From the NCBI GenBank assembly GCA_035527275.1, contig DATLBA010000122.1:1-64000 (forward strand): a DNA stretch of 64,000 nucleotides. The letters run 5' to 3'. Below the pieces are notes generated by a model. That model ran no database searches and was not told the origin of the DNA. It worked only from the letters and a program-made list of their open reading frames with translations. A program made the translations under genes and the position numbers. Positions 49,897 to 57,875 of the stretch are shown in pieces. Source of the stretch: DATLBA01 sp035527275. GTDB taxonomy: Bacteria > Planctomycetota > Phycisphaerae > FEN-1346. The first letter of the stretch is position 1; each line of letters begins with the position of its first letter.

Positions 49897-52203
49897 ATGG
49901 CGACTCCCGGCGGCATTCGTGCCGGCAAGGCTTACGTCGAACTGGGCGTCCGGGACCGTCTGTCGCGGGGTCTGAGGGCGGCCAGTGCAAAACTCAAGGC
50001 GTTCGGGGCTCAGGTCATGGCCATCGGGGCGTCGGTCCGGACCGCGGGCCTTCGGCTCTTCGCCGCCGCCGCAGGTATGGCGGTGCCGTTTGTCGTTGCC
50101 GCGAAGGTCTTCGCCTCCTTCGAAGAGCAGATGGCCAACGTCTCGACGATGCTCGGCGACCAGGCCGAAAAATACATGCCCGCCTACACGAAAGCCGTCC
50201 GCCGCATGAGCGTCGAATTCGGCGAAGGGACCGAGACCATCGCCAAGGGCCTCTACGATCTCCTGTCGGCCACGGTTGCGCCGGAAAAGGCGCTGGGCGT
50301 CCTTCGCGTCGCCCTGAAGGCGGCCGCCGGCGGCATGACCGATACGGCCACATCCGTCAAGGCAGTGGTCCGCGTCCTGAAGGCTTACAACGTGGATGCG
50401 GAGGCGGCGGCGGACATAAGCGACCTCCTGTTCAAGATCGTCCAGCGAGGCGTGGTGACCTATCCGGAACTGGCCGAGCACATCGGCTCGGTCGCGCCGG
50501 CCGCCCGCGCTGCCGGACTGTCGCTCGAAGAGTTGGCGGCGGCCATCGCGACGGTCATTACCGTTGAGGAGCCCGCCCGGGCAATGACCGCCCTCAGGCA
50601 GGCGATATTCGAGGCCGCCGAGGCGGGGCTCGACCTGATGTCGTTCATCCGAAAGTTCGAGGGCGCCGACCTCGAAGCAATCATTGCCGCGGGCATTCCC
50701 AAACGGGCCGCTCTGGGCGTGGTCATTCTCGCCGGCAACATCGCACTGCTCGATGAAAACCTTGCCGCGATGGCGGCGAGGACCGGCGCGGCCGAGGAGG
50801 CCTATCAGAGGATGGCCTTTACGCTGGGCCGCTTCGGCCGCCAGGCGAAGCAGGCGGGCCTCTTGATCCTGTCGACGATCGGCGAGGCCCTGGCGGAGCC
50901 GCTGAAACGGGCGGCGAAGGCCATCACGGAGTGGGGAACAAGAGTCGCCGACTGGGTTTCCAAGAATAAGGAGCTGATTCGCACACTGGCAAAAGGCGTC
51001 CTCATCGTCGGGGCCCTCGGGGCCGGACTGGTCATCCTGGGGACGATCATTTCCGGCGTCGGCTTCGGGATTATGGGGTTTGGGATAATACTCGGCGCGG
51101 TTGTCACAGCCCTGGGGGCACTTCTCTCGCCCCTCGGGCTCGTTGTGGCGGCCCTCGGCCTCGTCTCGATTGCCGTCGTCGGTCTCGGCGCCTACCTCCT
51201 GTGGGCGAGCGGCGCGGGCGGAAAGGCCCTGGCCTGGCTCAGCGAGAAGTTTGGGGAACTGAAGGACTTCGCTCTGAAGTCTTTTCAGGGCATCAAGGAC
51301 GCCCTGGCCGCAGGCGACTTCCGGCTGGCGGCCAGAGTTCTCTGGGCGAGTCTCAAGGTGGCCTGGCAGAAAGGGACCCACTGGCTGGAGACGACCTGGC
51401 TCGATTGGAAGAAGTCATTTCTCGACACGGCGACGGACGCCTTCTACGGCTTCCTGGCGCTTTGGACCCAGGTCAGAGCAAAAATCGCCACGGTTGCAGC
51501 CGAGATGAAGGCGCTTTTCTCGACCATCGGCGCCGTCGGCGCGGGCCTTGTCAAACTCAAACTTCACGAGACCGTGGGCCGAGCGGCCGCTCGGCGCGAG
51601 GCCGCCGAACTGAAGGCACGCAGGGGGCGCGGCGAAATCACACCGGAAGAGTATGCGGCCGGCAAAACAGAAATTTTTGAGCGTTGGAAAGCCAGGCGCG
51701 CAGAGATCGTCGGCGAGACGGATAAAAAACTCGTTGACGCCGAGGAAGACCTGCAAAAAACCCTTTTGGGAATCGAGGACGAAAAAGAGAAGGCCCTCAT
51801 CGACGCCGCCGAAAAGGCCGCCGCCGCCCGCCGCAAACACGCAGCTGCACACGGCAAGGCCCTGGCCGCAGCGGAAAAGGAACTCGCCGACGCCGAAGCC
51901 GCGTGGGAGACGGCGGTCAGAGATGCAGCCCAGGCACGCGAGCTGGCGGAACGGCCGCTGTGGGGGGAGGAAGAACCGCCGGGGGCGCCGCCCGTGCCCA
52001 ACATTGCGGATCTGCTGAAAAACATCGGCGAGGGTGTGGGCGAGGCTGTGGAGCGGACCGTCCGGGTCCGGGGGACCTTCAGCCCGTTTGCGGCCGAGGC
52101 GCTCGGCCTGGGCGACGCCCTGACCAACGCGGCGAAGGCAACCGCCAAGAACACGAAGCGCCTCGTCGACATGGCGGAGGATGGCGGACTGGTCTTCGAA
52201 TAG
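49897..52203 (+). CDS. Tail tape measure protein (TP901-1 type)
   Basis: The 768-aa product has the tape-measure N-terminal domain (VFASFEEQMANVSTMLGD, SVEFGEGTETIAKGLYDLLS, TDTATSVKAVVRVLKAY). Hydrophobic helices lie around residues 365-440, and long coiled coils with Ala/Lys/Glu repeats around 555-690. It sets tail length and helps eject DNA. Confidence 0.85.
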   Translation: MATPGGIRAGKAYVELGVRDRLSRGLRAASAKLKAFGAQVMAIGASVRTAGLRLFAAAAGMAVPFVVAAKVFASFEEQMANVSTMLGDQAEKYMPAYTKAVRRMSVEFGEGTETIAKGLYDLLSATVAPEKALGVLRVALKAAAGGMTDTATSVKAVVRVLKAYNVDAEAAADISDLLFKIVQRGVVTYPELAEHIGSVAPAARAAGLSLEELAAAIATVITVEEPARAMTALRQAIFEAAEAGLDLMSFIRKFEGADLEAIIAAGIPKRAALGVVILAGNIALLDENLAAMAARTGAAEEAYQRMAFTLGRFGRQAKQAGLLILSTIGEALAEPLKRAAKAITEWGTRVADWVSKNKELIRTLAKGVLIVGALGAGLVILGTIISGVGFGIMGFGIILGAVVTALGALLSPLGLVVAALGLVSIAVVGLGAYLLWASGAGGKALAWLSEKFGELKDFALKSFQGIKDALAAGDFRLAARVLWASLKVAWQKGTHWLETTWLDWKKSFLDTATDAFYGFLALWTQVRAKIATVAAEMKALFSTIGAVGAGLVKLKLHETVGRAAARREAAELKARRGRGEITPEEYAAGKTEIFERWKARRAEIVGETDKKLVDAEEDLQKTLLGIEDEKEKALIDAAEKAAAARRKHAAAHGKALAAAEKELADAEAAWETAVRDAAQARELAERPLWGEEEPPGAPPVPNIADLLKNIGEGVGEAVERTVRVRGTFSPFAAEALGLGDALTNAAKATAKNTKRLVDMAEDGGLVFE

Positions 52204-52208
52204 AAAAG

Positions 52209-52230
52209 CCCATGGATTGCAATCCGTGGG
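52209..52230 (+). promoter_or_regulatory. YGCA hairpin 5
   Basis: CCCATGGAT/ATCCGTGGG (one G·T pair) with loop TGCA, just after the tape-measure stop. Confidence 0.6.
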
Positions 52231-52234
52231 GTAA

Positions 52235-52258
52235 TCCCCCGGAGCGCAGTCCGGGGGA
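52235..52258 (+). promoter_or_regulatory. YGCA hairpin 6
   Basis: Identical to hairpin 4 in stem and loop; 9 nt before ATG 52268, overlapping the ribosome site GGAGG. Confidence 0.6.
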
Positions 52259-52267
52259 GGATAGACC

Positions 52268-53143
52268 ATGCCGATCACGGTAAGCGAAAAACCCGACAGC
52301 CGCACCCGCGGGGAAGATCGGGCGGAGATGCGCTTTATCATCCGCGGCACGGCCGACGGCGCCGCCGCGCGGACCGCGCTCCTCGCCAGCGGGGACGTGC
52401 CCGCCGCCTACGACGGTCTGGTGCGCGAGCGCGCCCGCGTCGAGCCTGTCCACGTGGACGCCGGCGACGAGCCGGCCTGCATCTGGGAGGGAATTGTCGA
52501 GTACGCCCAGCCGTCCGGGTCCGCGCCGATCCAGACGGAGATCGGCGACGTGGTCCTCTCCGTCGATACGACCGGCGGTACGCAGCACATCACACAGAGC
52601 CTCGAGACGCTGGGCTATTATTCTCCACCCGACAAGGATCCAGCGAACAACAAGGGCGCCATCGGCGTCACGGACGACTCCGTCGAAGGCGTGGACATTC
52701 CCCTGCCGGTCATGCGGCTGACGGCCACGAAGGTGTGGGACCCGGCCGATGAAAGTCTGCCGACCATCGCGGCCCTTTACGCCCTGATCGACACGCCGAT
52801 GAACGTCGCCGAGTTCACTGTCACCGACACGCAGACCGGCCGCACCATGACTTTCGCCGCGGGCGAGTGCCGATTCCTGGGGCACCGCGAGGGCGGACGA
52901 AGAGCCGACGGGGGGTTGGAAATCGTCTATGAGTTCGACGCCCAACCGAACCGGACAGATATGGACATCGCCGATATGACCGACATCCTCGGGCACAAAA
53001 TCTCCAAGAAGGGATGGGACTATCTCTGGTTTCGCTACGCGGATGCCGAAGACGACGCGGCGAAAGCGCTTGTTCAGATCCCCATCGCCGCTTATGTCGA
53101 AAAGGTGCACAAAGATGGAGATTTCTCCGTCCTGGGCCTGTAG
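52268..53143 (+). CDS. Distal tail / baseplate protein
   Basis: This 291-aa β-rich product has RFIIRGTADGAAARTALLAS near the start and VYEFDAQPNRTDMDIADMTD later. It lies between tape measure and fibre, where distal tail or hub proteins are encoded. The family was not recognised. Confidence 0.55.
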   Translation: MPITVSEKPDSRTRGEDRAEMRFIIRGTADGAAARTALLASGDVPAAYDGLVRERARVEPVHVDAGDEPACIWEGIVEYAQPSGSAPIQTEIGDVVLSVDTTGGTQHITQSLETLGYYSPPDKDPANNKGAIGVTDDSVEGVDIPLPVMRLTATKVWDPADESLPTIAALYALIDTPMNVAEFTVTDTQTGRTMTFAAGECRFLGHREGGRRADGGLEIVYEFDAQPNRTDMDIADMTDILGHKISKKGWDYLWFRYADAEDDAAKALVQIPIAAYVEKVHKDGDFSVLGL

Positions 53144-53158
53144 GCGGGAACAAATGTC

Positions 53159-54943
53159 ATGGCCTTGAAGCGGGTCCGGCCCGGTGAACGGCTGCGAATC
53201 CCGGCCGATGCCTATAACGCCTTCGTGGAGGCGGCCCAGGCCCACCGCGGCCGCCAGCAGGGAACAGGCGCGGAGCGCCCCGCTCGCCGGCTCGAGTCCC
53301 GAAACGTCGTCCCCGTCAAGAACACTTCCGGCGCCGATCAGGATCGCTTTGCGATCCTCGGCATAGATGTCCCGATCTTCACGCCCACGGACAACCTTCA
53401 GGAGTTCCAGAACCGGCCGGCCCTGAAGGGCATCGTCCCGACCACGGCCGACCATGCGGGCCGGTTCGTCGTCCTCCTCGAGCCCGCCAAGGCGGACGTC
53501 ATCGTTCCCGGCCTGATGATGGGCGTGACGCCGGTCCAGGTGAACATCACGGATGAGAACCACCAGTTCGCCGACGTGGCCGACGGCGAAACGGGGCACC
53601 TGGAAAGTGGGGTGGCAGGCGCAGCACAGATTCTCTGGCGCGAAGGACTGGTCGAAGAGGAGGAATGGCCGCAGGTGAAGTGGGCCGTGGTGCGCGTGTC
53701 CAATCCCGCGGCCGCGGCGCAACTGGCGATAATCCACGGCCTCAAGGTCACGGGCGTATGGACAGCATGGGGCGAGGCATGGACCGATTTCGACACCCAC
53801 GGATACATCACCTTTGTCAGTGGTAAGTTTGCTTTCCTTGATAAGTCATGGGTGGACGAAGAATCGGACGACCTGTTCATCAAGGTCACCGGCCCGCGCG
53901 GCAAGAACACCCCCATCGGCTACCGCGGTATCGCCGTCAACGACTTCATCGGCTGGGCGGCTGGCGATTACTTTGAGGATATTCCGGACTCAGGCGGCGA
54001 GGTCTATGACGGCGAGGTGGTGGCGTTCGTCGGCCCCGAGGGGGCGCTGCTGAACTGGGGAATCACCGCAGGCAAAGGCTTGGTGCTCGACAACCCCGTG
54101 CCCTACGACCGCAAGATCCACGTGGAACTTGAAGATACTACACCCGGTCTCAAGTTCGATGAGGAGACCGACAACGGTCAACTTATGGTGGATCCGAACA
54201 CGGACAAAGGCATCACCGTCGGCGCCGCCGGCGTGGAAGCGAAGATTAACGATGGGGTGGCGGGCCTTCGGTTCGGTGGTGAAGGAAACATCGAAGTTAA
54301 ACCAGATGCGACGCGCGGCATTGACGTAGCCGCCGATGGCGTCCGAGCGAAACTTGCTGCTGACGGGGGCCTTCAGTTCGACGGTGCAGGTGACCTGGCG
54401 GTCAAGCCCAAACCAGACGCAGGTATTGTCGTTGATGCGGATGGCGTAGCGGTCAAGCCGTACTTTGGGATCGTCCTCGATGCCAACGGAGTGGCTGTCA
54501 AGCCGAAGCCGGACTCGGGTATCGTAGTGGATGTGGATGGTGTGGCCGTCAAACCCGACGCGGCGCGGGCCGCGGGCGTCGATGCCAGCGGCCTCCACGT
54601 CCGTGTGCCAGCCGCCGGCAGCCGCAAGGGCGTGATCTTCACGCCGGATGGGGAACTCGGCGCCCATGTGAACATGGCGGTCGGCGGCATCATGGTTGAT
54701 GACGACGGCCTGGCGATTCTTGTCAACCAGGACAAAGGCATATCCGTTGACGGCAATGGGGTATTTCTCCAACTGGACAGTGTAAATCTGGACTTTGCTG
54801 CTGGAGACCTTACCCACATCGTCGGCCCGCACGTGTATGGACACGAAACCAACCTGACGAGTCTTCATGGCATCAGCCTAGATGCGAACGGGCATGTTCG
54901 GAAGGTTTACGCTTATGAGGCATGGATAGGACCGGCAGCATGA
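53159..54943 (+). CDS. Tail fibre with VDADGVAVKP shaft repeats
   Basis: This 594-aa product has a virion-binding N-terminal domain (about 1-340), then a shaft of repeats such as GIVVDADGVAVKP (about residues 365-470; DNA 54280-54560). A C-terminal domain follows with VRVPAAGSRKGVIFTPDGE. That domain (54599-54662 in DNA) is copied in inverted orientation within the lipoprotein gene at 55515-56105. It is likely a receptor-binding fibre. Confidence 0.72.
   Translation: MALKRVRPGERLRIPADAYNAFVEAAQAHRGRQQGTGAERPARRLESRNVVPVKNTSGADQDRFAILGIDVPIFTPTDNLQEFQNRPALKGIVPTTADHAGRFVVLLEPAKADVIVPGLMMGVTPVQVNITDENHQFADVADGETGHLESGVAGAAQILWREGLVEEEEWPQVKWAVVRVSNPAAAAQLAIIHGLKVTGVWTAWGEAWTDFDTHGYITFVSGKFAFLDKSWVDEESDDLFIKVTGPRGKNTPIGYRGIAVNDFIGWAAGDYFEDIPDSGGEVYDGEVVAFVGPEGALLNWGITAGKGLVLDNPVPYDRKIHVELEDTTPGLKFDEETDNGQLMVDPNTDKGITVGAAGVEAKINDGVAGLRFGGEGNIEVKPDATRGIDVAADGVRAKLAADGGLQFDGAGDLAVKPKPDAGIVVDADGVAVKPYFGIVLDANGVAVKPKPDSGIVVDVDGVAVKPDAARAAGVDASGLHVRVPAAGSRKGVIFTPDGELGAHVNMAVGGIMVDDDGLAILVNQDKGISVDGNGVFLQLDSVNLDFAAGDLTHIVGPHVYGHETNLTSLHGISLDANGHVRKVYAYEAWIGPAA
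54599..54662 (+). repeat. 64-bp inverted repeat, fibre copy
   Basis: Identical to the reverse complement of 55844-55907 except one base. Lower similarity extends on both sides through the encoded domain. Confidence 0.85.
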
Positions 54944-55518
54944 AAATCGACTGGATTACCGTCGTGAAGTGTCGCTACGCACGGGACTGGGGCAACCCGG
55001 TTCTGGACAAGTGGCTCAACGCCCTGGCGGCGATGGGGGCGGTGGTCCGTGCGAGCAGCGTGGCTCCGCGCGTGGACTTGATGCGCAACCGCGAGGTTGG
55101 ACGGTGGCTCGCGGAGGATGCAACCCGCTATCTGCTGATGGTGGATTCGGATATGGTTCCGCTGCCTGAGACCAACGCCCTGTTGGTTGAGGCGGGCGAC
55201 GCGCTTTGGTGTCCCTATGTGGACCAGGCGGGCAAGGTGATAGACGCGCAGAAGAACGGTGTCGGGACGGGATGTATGAGGATTTCACGCGGCTTGGCGG
55301 AAGCGATACCGGAACCGCGATTCGAGTATACTCTGGATACATCTGGTCGGAAGGTCGAAAAGAGCGAGGCCTTCACTTTCACGCAGAAAGTGGCGGCGGC
55401 GGGCTTCGCATTCCGCGCCGTCGGGCGAGCGGGACACCTGATGCGGCTGGTAGCCTTGCCGCCGGGGCCGGGGCACACGGCGGTCGAATGGAAATTCGAG
55501 TGGGAGTTTTGGGGCTAG
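54940..55518 (+). CDS. Glycosyltransferase-like protein
   Basis: The 192-aa product has a DxD motif in RYLLMVDSDMVPLPE and an N-terminal nucleotide-sugar-like VVKCRYARDWGNPVLDKW region, like small GT-A enzymes encoded beside phage fibres. ATG 54940 overlaps the fibre stop. Confidence 0.6.
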   Translation: MKIDWITVVKCRYARDWGNPVLDKWLNALAAMGAVVRASSVAPRVDLMRNREVGRWLAEDATRYLLMVDSDMVPLPETNALLVEAGDALWCPYVDQAGKVIDAQKNGVGTGCMRISRGLAEAIPEPRFEYTLDTSGRKVEKSEAFTFTQKVAAAGFAFRAVGRAGHLMRLVALPPGPGHTAVEWKFEWEFWG

Positions 55519-56105
55519 GGCGACGAGAACGTCGCTACTTCAACCCATTTAACCGCACCATCGCCGTGGTCGAACATAAGCACGTAATCTTTAGTTGCGG
55601 GATTCGCCGGTGCCGCAACCAATTTCCAAGCCTTGTCTATGGTCTGGTCCCAGACGAGCATCTGCCCGTCCGCCGTGCCGTCCGCCAGCCCCACACCATC
55701 AGCATCTACTTTGACCGCGGCCGCCGCGTCCACCTTGACGCGCACTCCGTTGGCATCAACATCTATGCCCTTATCCTGGTTGGCGAGGATCGCCAGACCA
55801 TCATCGTCGATCATGATGCCGCTGATCAGCATATTCGTGTGAACGCCGAGTTCCCCGTCCGGCGTGAAGATCACGCCCTTGCGGCTGCCGGCGGCTGGCA
55901 CACGGACATAGAGGCCGTCAGCATCAACCCCCATGGCTCGTGTTGTGTCCGGCTTGGCTTCGAATTTGCCGCCCGCCTCGTTCACCAACCGAAATTTCCG
56001 CGCCTCCACGACCTCTGCCGCTGGCGGCGTTCCGCCGCACGCCACCGCCATGACGGCCAACGGAAGCACCAACAACACAGTGATGAATCGAGTTGATCTC
56101 TTCAT
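55515..56105 (-). CDS. Lipoprotein carrying a tail-fibre C-terminal domain
   Basis: The 196-aa product has a lipoprotein signal: KRS, a hydrophobic core and LAVMAVAC. From residue about 55 it follows the fibre protein closely (VDADGLYVRVPAAGSRKGV, then DDDGLAILANQDKGIDVD) and ends with a different tail (GQMLVWDQTIDKAWKLV). It is the only minus-strand prophage gene and has its own near-consensus σ70 promoter. It may be made by the lysogen and block superinfection. Start 56105 follows GGGAGAC. Confidence 0.75.
   Translation of the reverse strand: MKRSTRFITVLLVLPLAVMAVACGGTPPAAEVVEARKFRLVNEAGGKFEAKPDTTRAMGVDADGLYVRVPAAGSRKGVIFTPDGELGVHTNMLISGIMIDDDGLAILANQDKGIDVDANGVRVKVDAAAAVKVDADGVGLADGTADGQMLVWDQTIDKAWKLVAAPANPATKDYVLMFDHGDGAVKWVEVATFSSP
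55844..55907 (-). repeat. 64-bp inverted repeat, lipoprotein copy
   Basis: Partner of 54599-54662; 63 of 64 bases match. Confidence 0.85.
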
Positions 56106-56131
56106 GGCATGTCTCCCAATTTGGCAATAGG

Positions 56132-56160
56132 AGTATAGCACAGAAACGGAAGGCTGTCAA
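56132..56160 (-). promoter_or_regulatory. Near-consensus σ70 promoter of the fibre-mimic lipoprotein
   Basis: Read on the minus strand, TTGACA (56160-56155), a 17-bp spacer and TATACT (56137-56132) lie just upstream of the lipoprotein gene. This is the best σ70 match in the window. Confidence 0.8.
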
Positions 56161-56297
56161 GAAACTTGTCGTGGCGGACGGGCGCGTGAAGCCGTGCGGC
56201 GAATGTAAGAAGGGCAGGACAGGACAAGGCGGTCCGGCCACAACTCTTTATCCCATCAAGGCTTACGGACAATAATAAAAAAATCGGGATTTTTTTC

Positions 56298-56326
56298 TTG
56301 ACTCCTGCCGGCGAAGCGCCGATACT
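56298..56326 (+). promoter_or_regulatory. Candidate σ70 promoter of right-end phage genes
   Basis: TTGACT, a 17-bp spacer and GATACT precede the two right-end genes. Confidence 0.5.
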
Positions 56327-56376
56327 ACCGGCAGAGGTGGAGATGAAAATCCCAATAAACGAAAACGCGAAACGAG

Positions 56377-56434
56377 GGCCGGCCAGGGGCGACGGCATCT
56401 TCACGCTCGTCTCCACCTCTAAACCTGGCCGGCC
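56377..56434 (+). promoter_or_regulatory. 11-bp inverted repeat in 5' leader
   Basis: GGCCGGCCAGG (56377-56387) and CCTGGCCGGCC (56424-56434) can pair over a 36-nt loop downstream of the candidate promoter. A short frame from ATG 56343 runs through it but is probably not a gene. Confidence 0.5.
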
Positions 56435-56472
56435 TTCATTGCGCGAAGGGCGAAAGAAAAGAGGGGTGGATC

Positions 56473-56691
56473 ATGGACAAGCCGCAGTATGTGACCACGC
56501 AGCGGACGGGCAAAGGCGTAAAGTTGGCGATCCTGATAAGCGGCCTCGGCATGTTGTTTTCCCTCGGCGGAGCGGGGGCGTCGGTCTTGGCCGAGTCGGG
56601 GAAGGGGATCGTTCTTTCCATTCTGGCGTTCGTGGCCTGCGCTGGGGCGCTTTTGGCGGCGAAGATCGTCCGGTGGTGGCGCTATGAATAG
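56473..56691 (+). CDS. Small two-helix membrane protein
   Basis: This 72-aa product has two membrane helices (LAILISGLGMLFSLGG and IVLSILAFVACAGALLA) and a basic, Trp-containing end. ATG follows GAGGGGTGG. It could be a holin or an exclusion protein. Confidence 0.65.
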   Translation: MDKPQYVTTQRTGKGVKLAILISGLGMLFSLGGAGASVLAESGKGIVLSILAFVACAGALLAAKIVRWWRYE

Positions 56692-57004
56692 CGGCGAAGG
56701 GAATTCGGATCGCCCCCCGGTCGACGCCGAAGAGACCGTGCGGACGTGCAAAATCTACCTTGCTCGGGCGGGCGAATGGCGCTGGCGGCTGTTGATAAAC
56801 GACTCCTATGTCGTGGCCGAAAGCGACGAGAGCCATGTGAGCGGCTACGCGGCCAGACAGAATTTTTTGCAATTCGTTGCGGCATGGTGGGCCATCTCGG
56901 ACATCGCCCAGATCGCGATCCAGTTTTGCCTGACGGGCGGCGGAGCGGGGCCTCTCATGAGTATTCATGTCGTTCAGGATGTCACCGATGGTGTTGAGGA
57001 CTGA
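56684..57004 (+). CDS. DUF1508/YegP-like small protein
   Basis: This 106-aa product has KIYLARAGEWRWRLLINDSY and VVAESDESHVSGYAARQN, close to the YegP/DUF1508 repeat (AGEWRWRL...G..IA.S..GY). Function unknown. It is the last complete gene before the right boundary. Confidence 0.55.
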   Translation: MNSGEGNSDRPPVDAEETVRTCKIYLARAGEWRWRLLINDSYVVAESDESHVSGYAARQNFLQFVAAWWAISDIAQIAIQFCLTGGGAGPLMSIHVVQDVTDGVED

Positions 57005-57005
57005 G

Positions 57006-57098
57006 ATGGCGCGACGGAAAACCGTGAAAACTCGGCCGCAAAACCTTCCGGTGCGCATCGCGCCAAACTTCATTTCGAGTTATCTTGATGCTCCCATT
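57006..57098 (+). pseudogene. Gene start interrupted at the right boundary
   Basis: ATG 57006 follows GAGGA and opens RRKTVKTRPQNLPVRIAPNF. The frame enters the 23-bp boundary repeat at 57099 and continues without sense into host DNA. In a circular phage joined at the repeat the frame would stay open to 19932 (127 codons plus stop). This is speculative. Confidence 0.3.
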
Positions 57099-57121
57099 AT
57101 ACATATTATGTTGCGCTGGGG
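57099..57121 (+). repeat. Right 23-bp boundary repeat (candidate attR core)
   Basis: Identical to 19642-19664. It lies 212 bp beyond the 3' end of the host FHA gene. Confidence 0.6.
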
Positions 57122-57332
57122 AGCGCTTGCGGAGTCCACGCGGTCCTTGCGGCCGTTGTTGTGGTCGGGCCATGGAGGGGGCCGAAAAAGTGCTAATGGT
57201 TCGGGAACACGACGCGCAGCCTCCACGACGTTGAAGAGGATGGTTTCGCACGGTGGCGCGCGAAGTCCGGTGGCCGTTCGGAAGACGCGGCAGGCGCGGG
57301 GTTCGAAGAATGCCCCTAACAGGCAGAAGAGG
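57122..57332. other. Gene-free host/prophage junction
   Basis: No gene or clear signal was found between the right repeat and the FHA gene. Confidence 0.4.
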
Positions 57333-57875
57333 TCAGGCGTCCGAATCGAGGAGATCCTCATCGGAGATTTGGAGTCGGCCGTCGTCCGGCCCGGCCGTCG
57401 GTGGTTTCTCGGCCTTTGCTTCAGGCTTTTTGCCACCGGAGAGGCGTTCGAGGTTGGAGGCAATGTCGTCGGTGGTTCGGGCGGGTCCGGGCGCGGGAAT
57501 CTTGGGTTCAGCGGCGGCGGCCCTCTTGCGTGTGGCGGGTTCGGGTTTCGGTGCGGGGGCCGCCTGGGCGGGCGGTTTGCGGACGCCGCCAATTTCGACG
57601 ATAAACGTCAAGGGGCCGATTCGGACCTCGTCACCGGGGCGCAGCGCTTGTTCCTGGATCCTCTTGCGGTTGACGAAGGTGCCGTTCCCGCTTCCTTTAT
57701 CGCGGATGAGAAGCGTGTCGCCCTCGTTGACGATGTCGCAGTGGTGTCGGGAGACGCGGGTGGAGGCGATGATGAGGTCGCTGTCCTCGGCGCGTCCGAC
57801 GCTGAGTGTGCCGGGTGCGACCTCCACCTGTTTGCCCTTGGGATTTCCCTTGATAAGGTCGAGTTTGACGTCCAT
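57333..57875 (-). CDS. FHA-domain protein
   Basis: ATG 57875 follows GGGAGGAG; 180 aa. An N-terminal FHA domain (VGRAEDSDLIIASTRVSRHH, then DKGSGNGTFVNRKRI) has the phosphothreonine-binding G-R, S-x-x-H and N-G residues. A Pro/Ala-rich tail follows. It probably docks Ser/Thr-kinase signals. Before prophage insertion it would have lain upstream of rpsU. Confidence 0.87.
   Translation of the reverse strand: MDVKLDLIKGNPKGKQVEVAPGTLSVGRAEDSDLIIASTRVSRHHCDIVNEGDTLLIRDKGSGNGTFVNRKRIQEQALRPGDEVRIGPLTFIVEIGGVRKPPAQAAPAPKPEPATRKRAAAAEPKIPAPGPARTTDDIASNLERLSGGKKPEAKAEKPPTAGPDDGRLQISDEDLLDSDA

Larger units (their letters stand above)
19642..57121. mobile_element. Integrated λ-organised siphovirus prophage
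   Basis: About 50 tightly packed phage genes run on the + strand between host genes rpsU and an FHA gene. The end repeats are 23 bp, exact and direct. Head and tail genes follow λ order: terminase, gpW, portal, protease/scaffold, capsid, connectors, tail tube, G/GT, tape measure, fibre. No integrase, excisionase or repressor was recognised, so integration may have used a host or unknown recombinase, or the element is defective for excision. Boundaries are inferred. Confidence 0.8.

Noticed and set aside
49822..51381. Minus-strand frame of 519 codons
   Set aside because: Antisense shadow of the tape-measure gene.
52079..53800. Minus-strand frame of 573 codons
   Set aside because: Antisense to the distal tail and fibre genes, with no motifs or ribosome site.
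56298..56687. Plus-strand frame from ATG 56343 through the inverted repeat
   Set aside because: It overlaps the better-supported membrane protein gene at 56473 and its later translation is not protein-like; kept only as a leader region.
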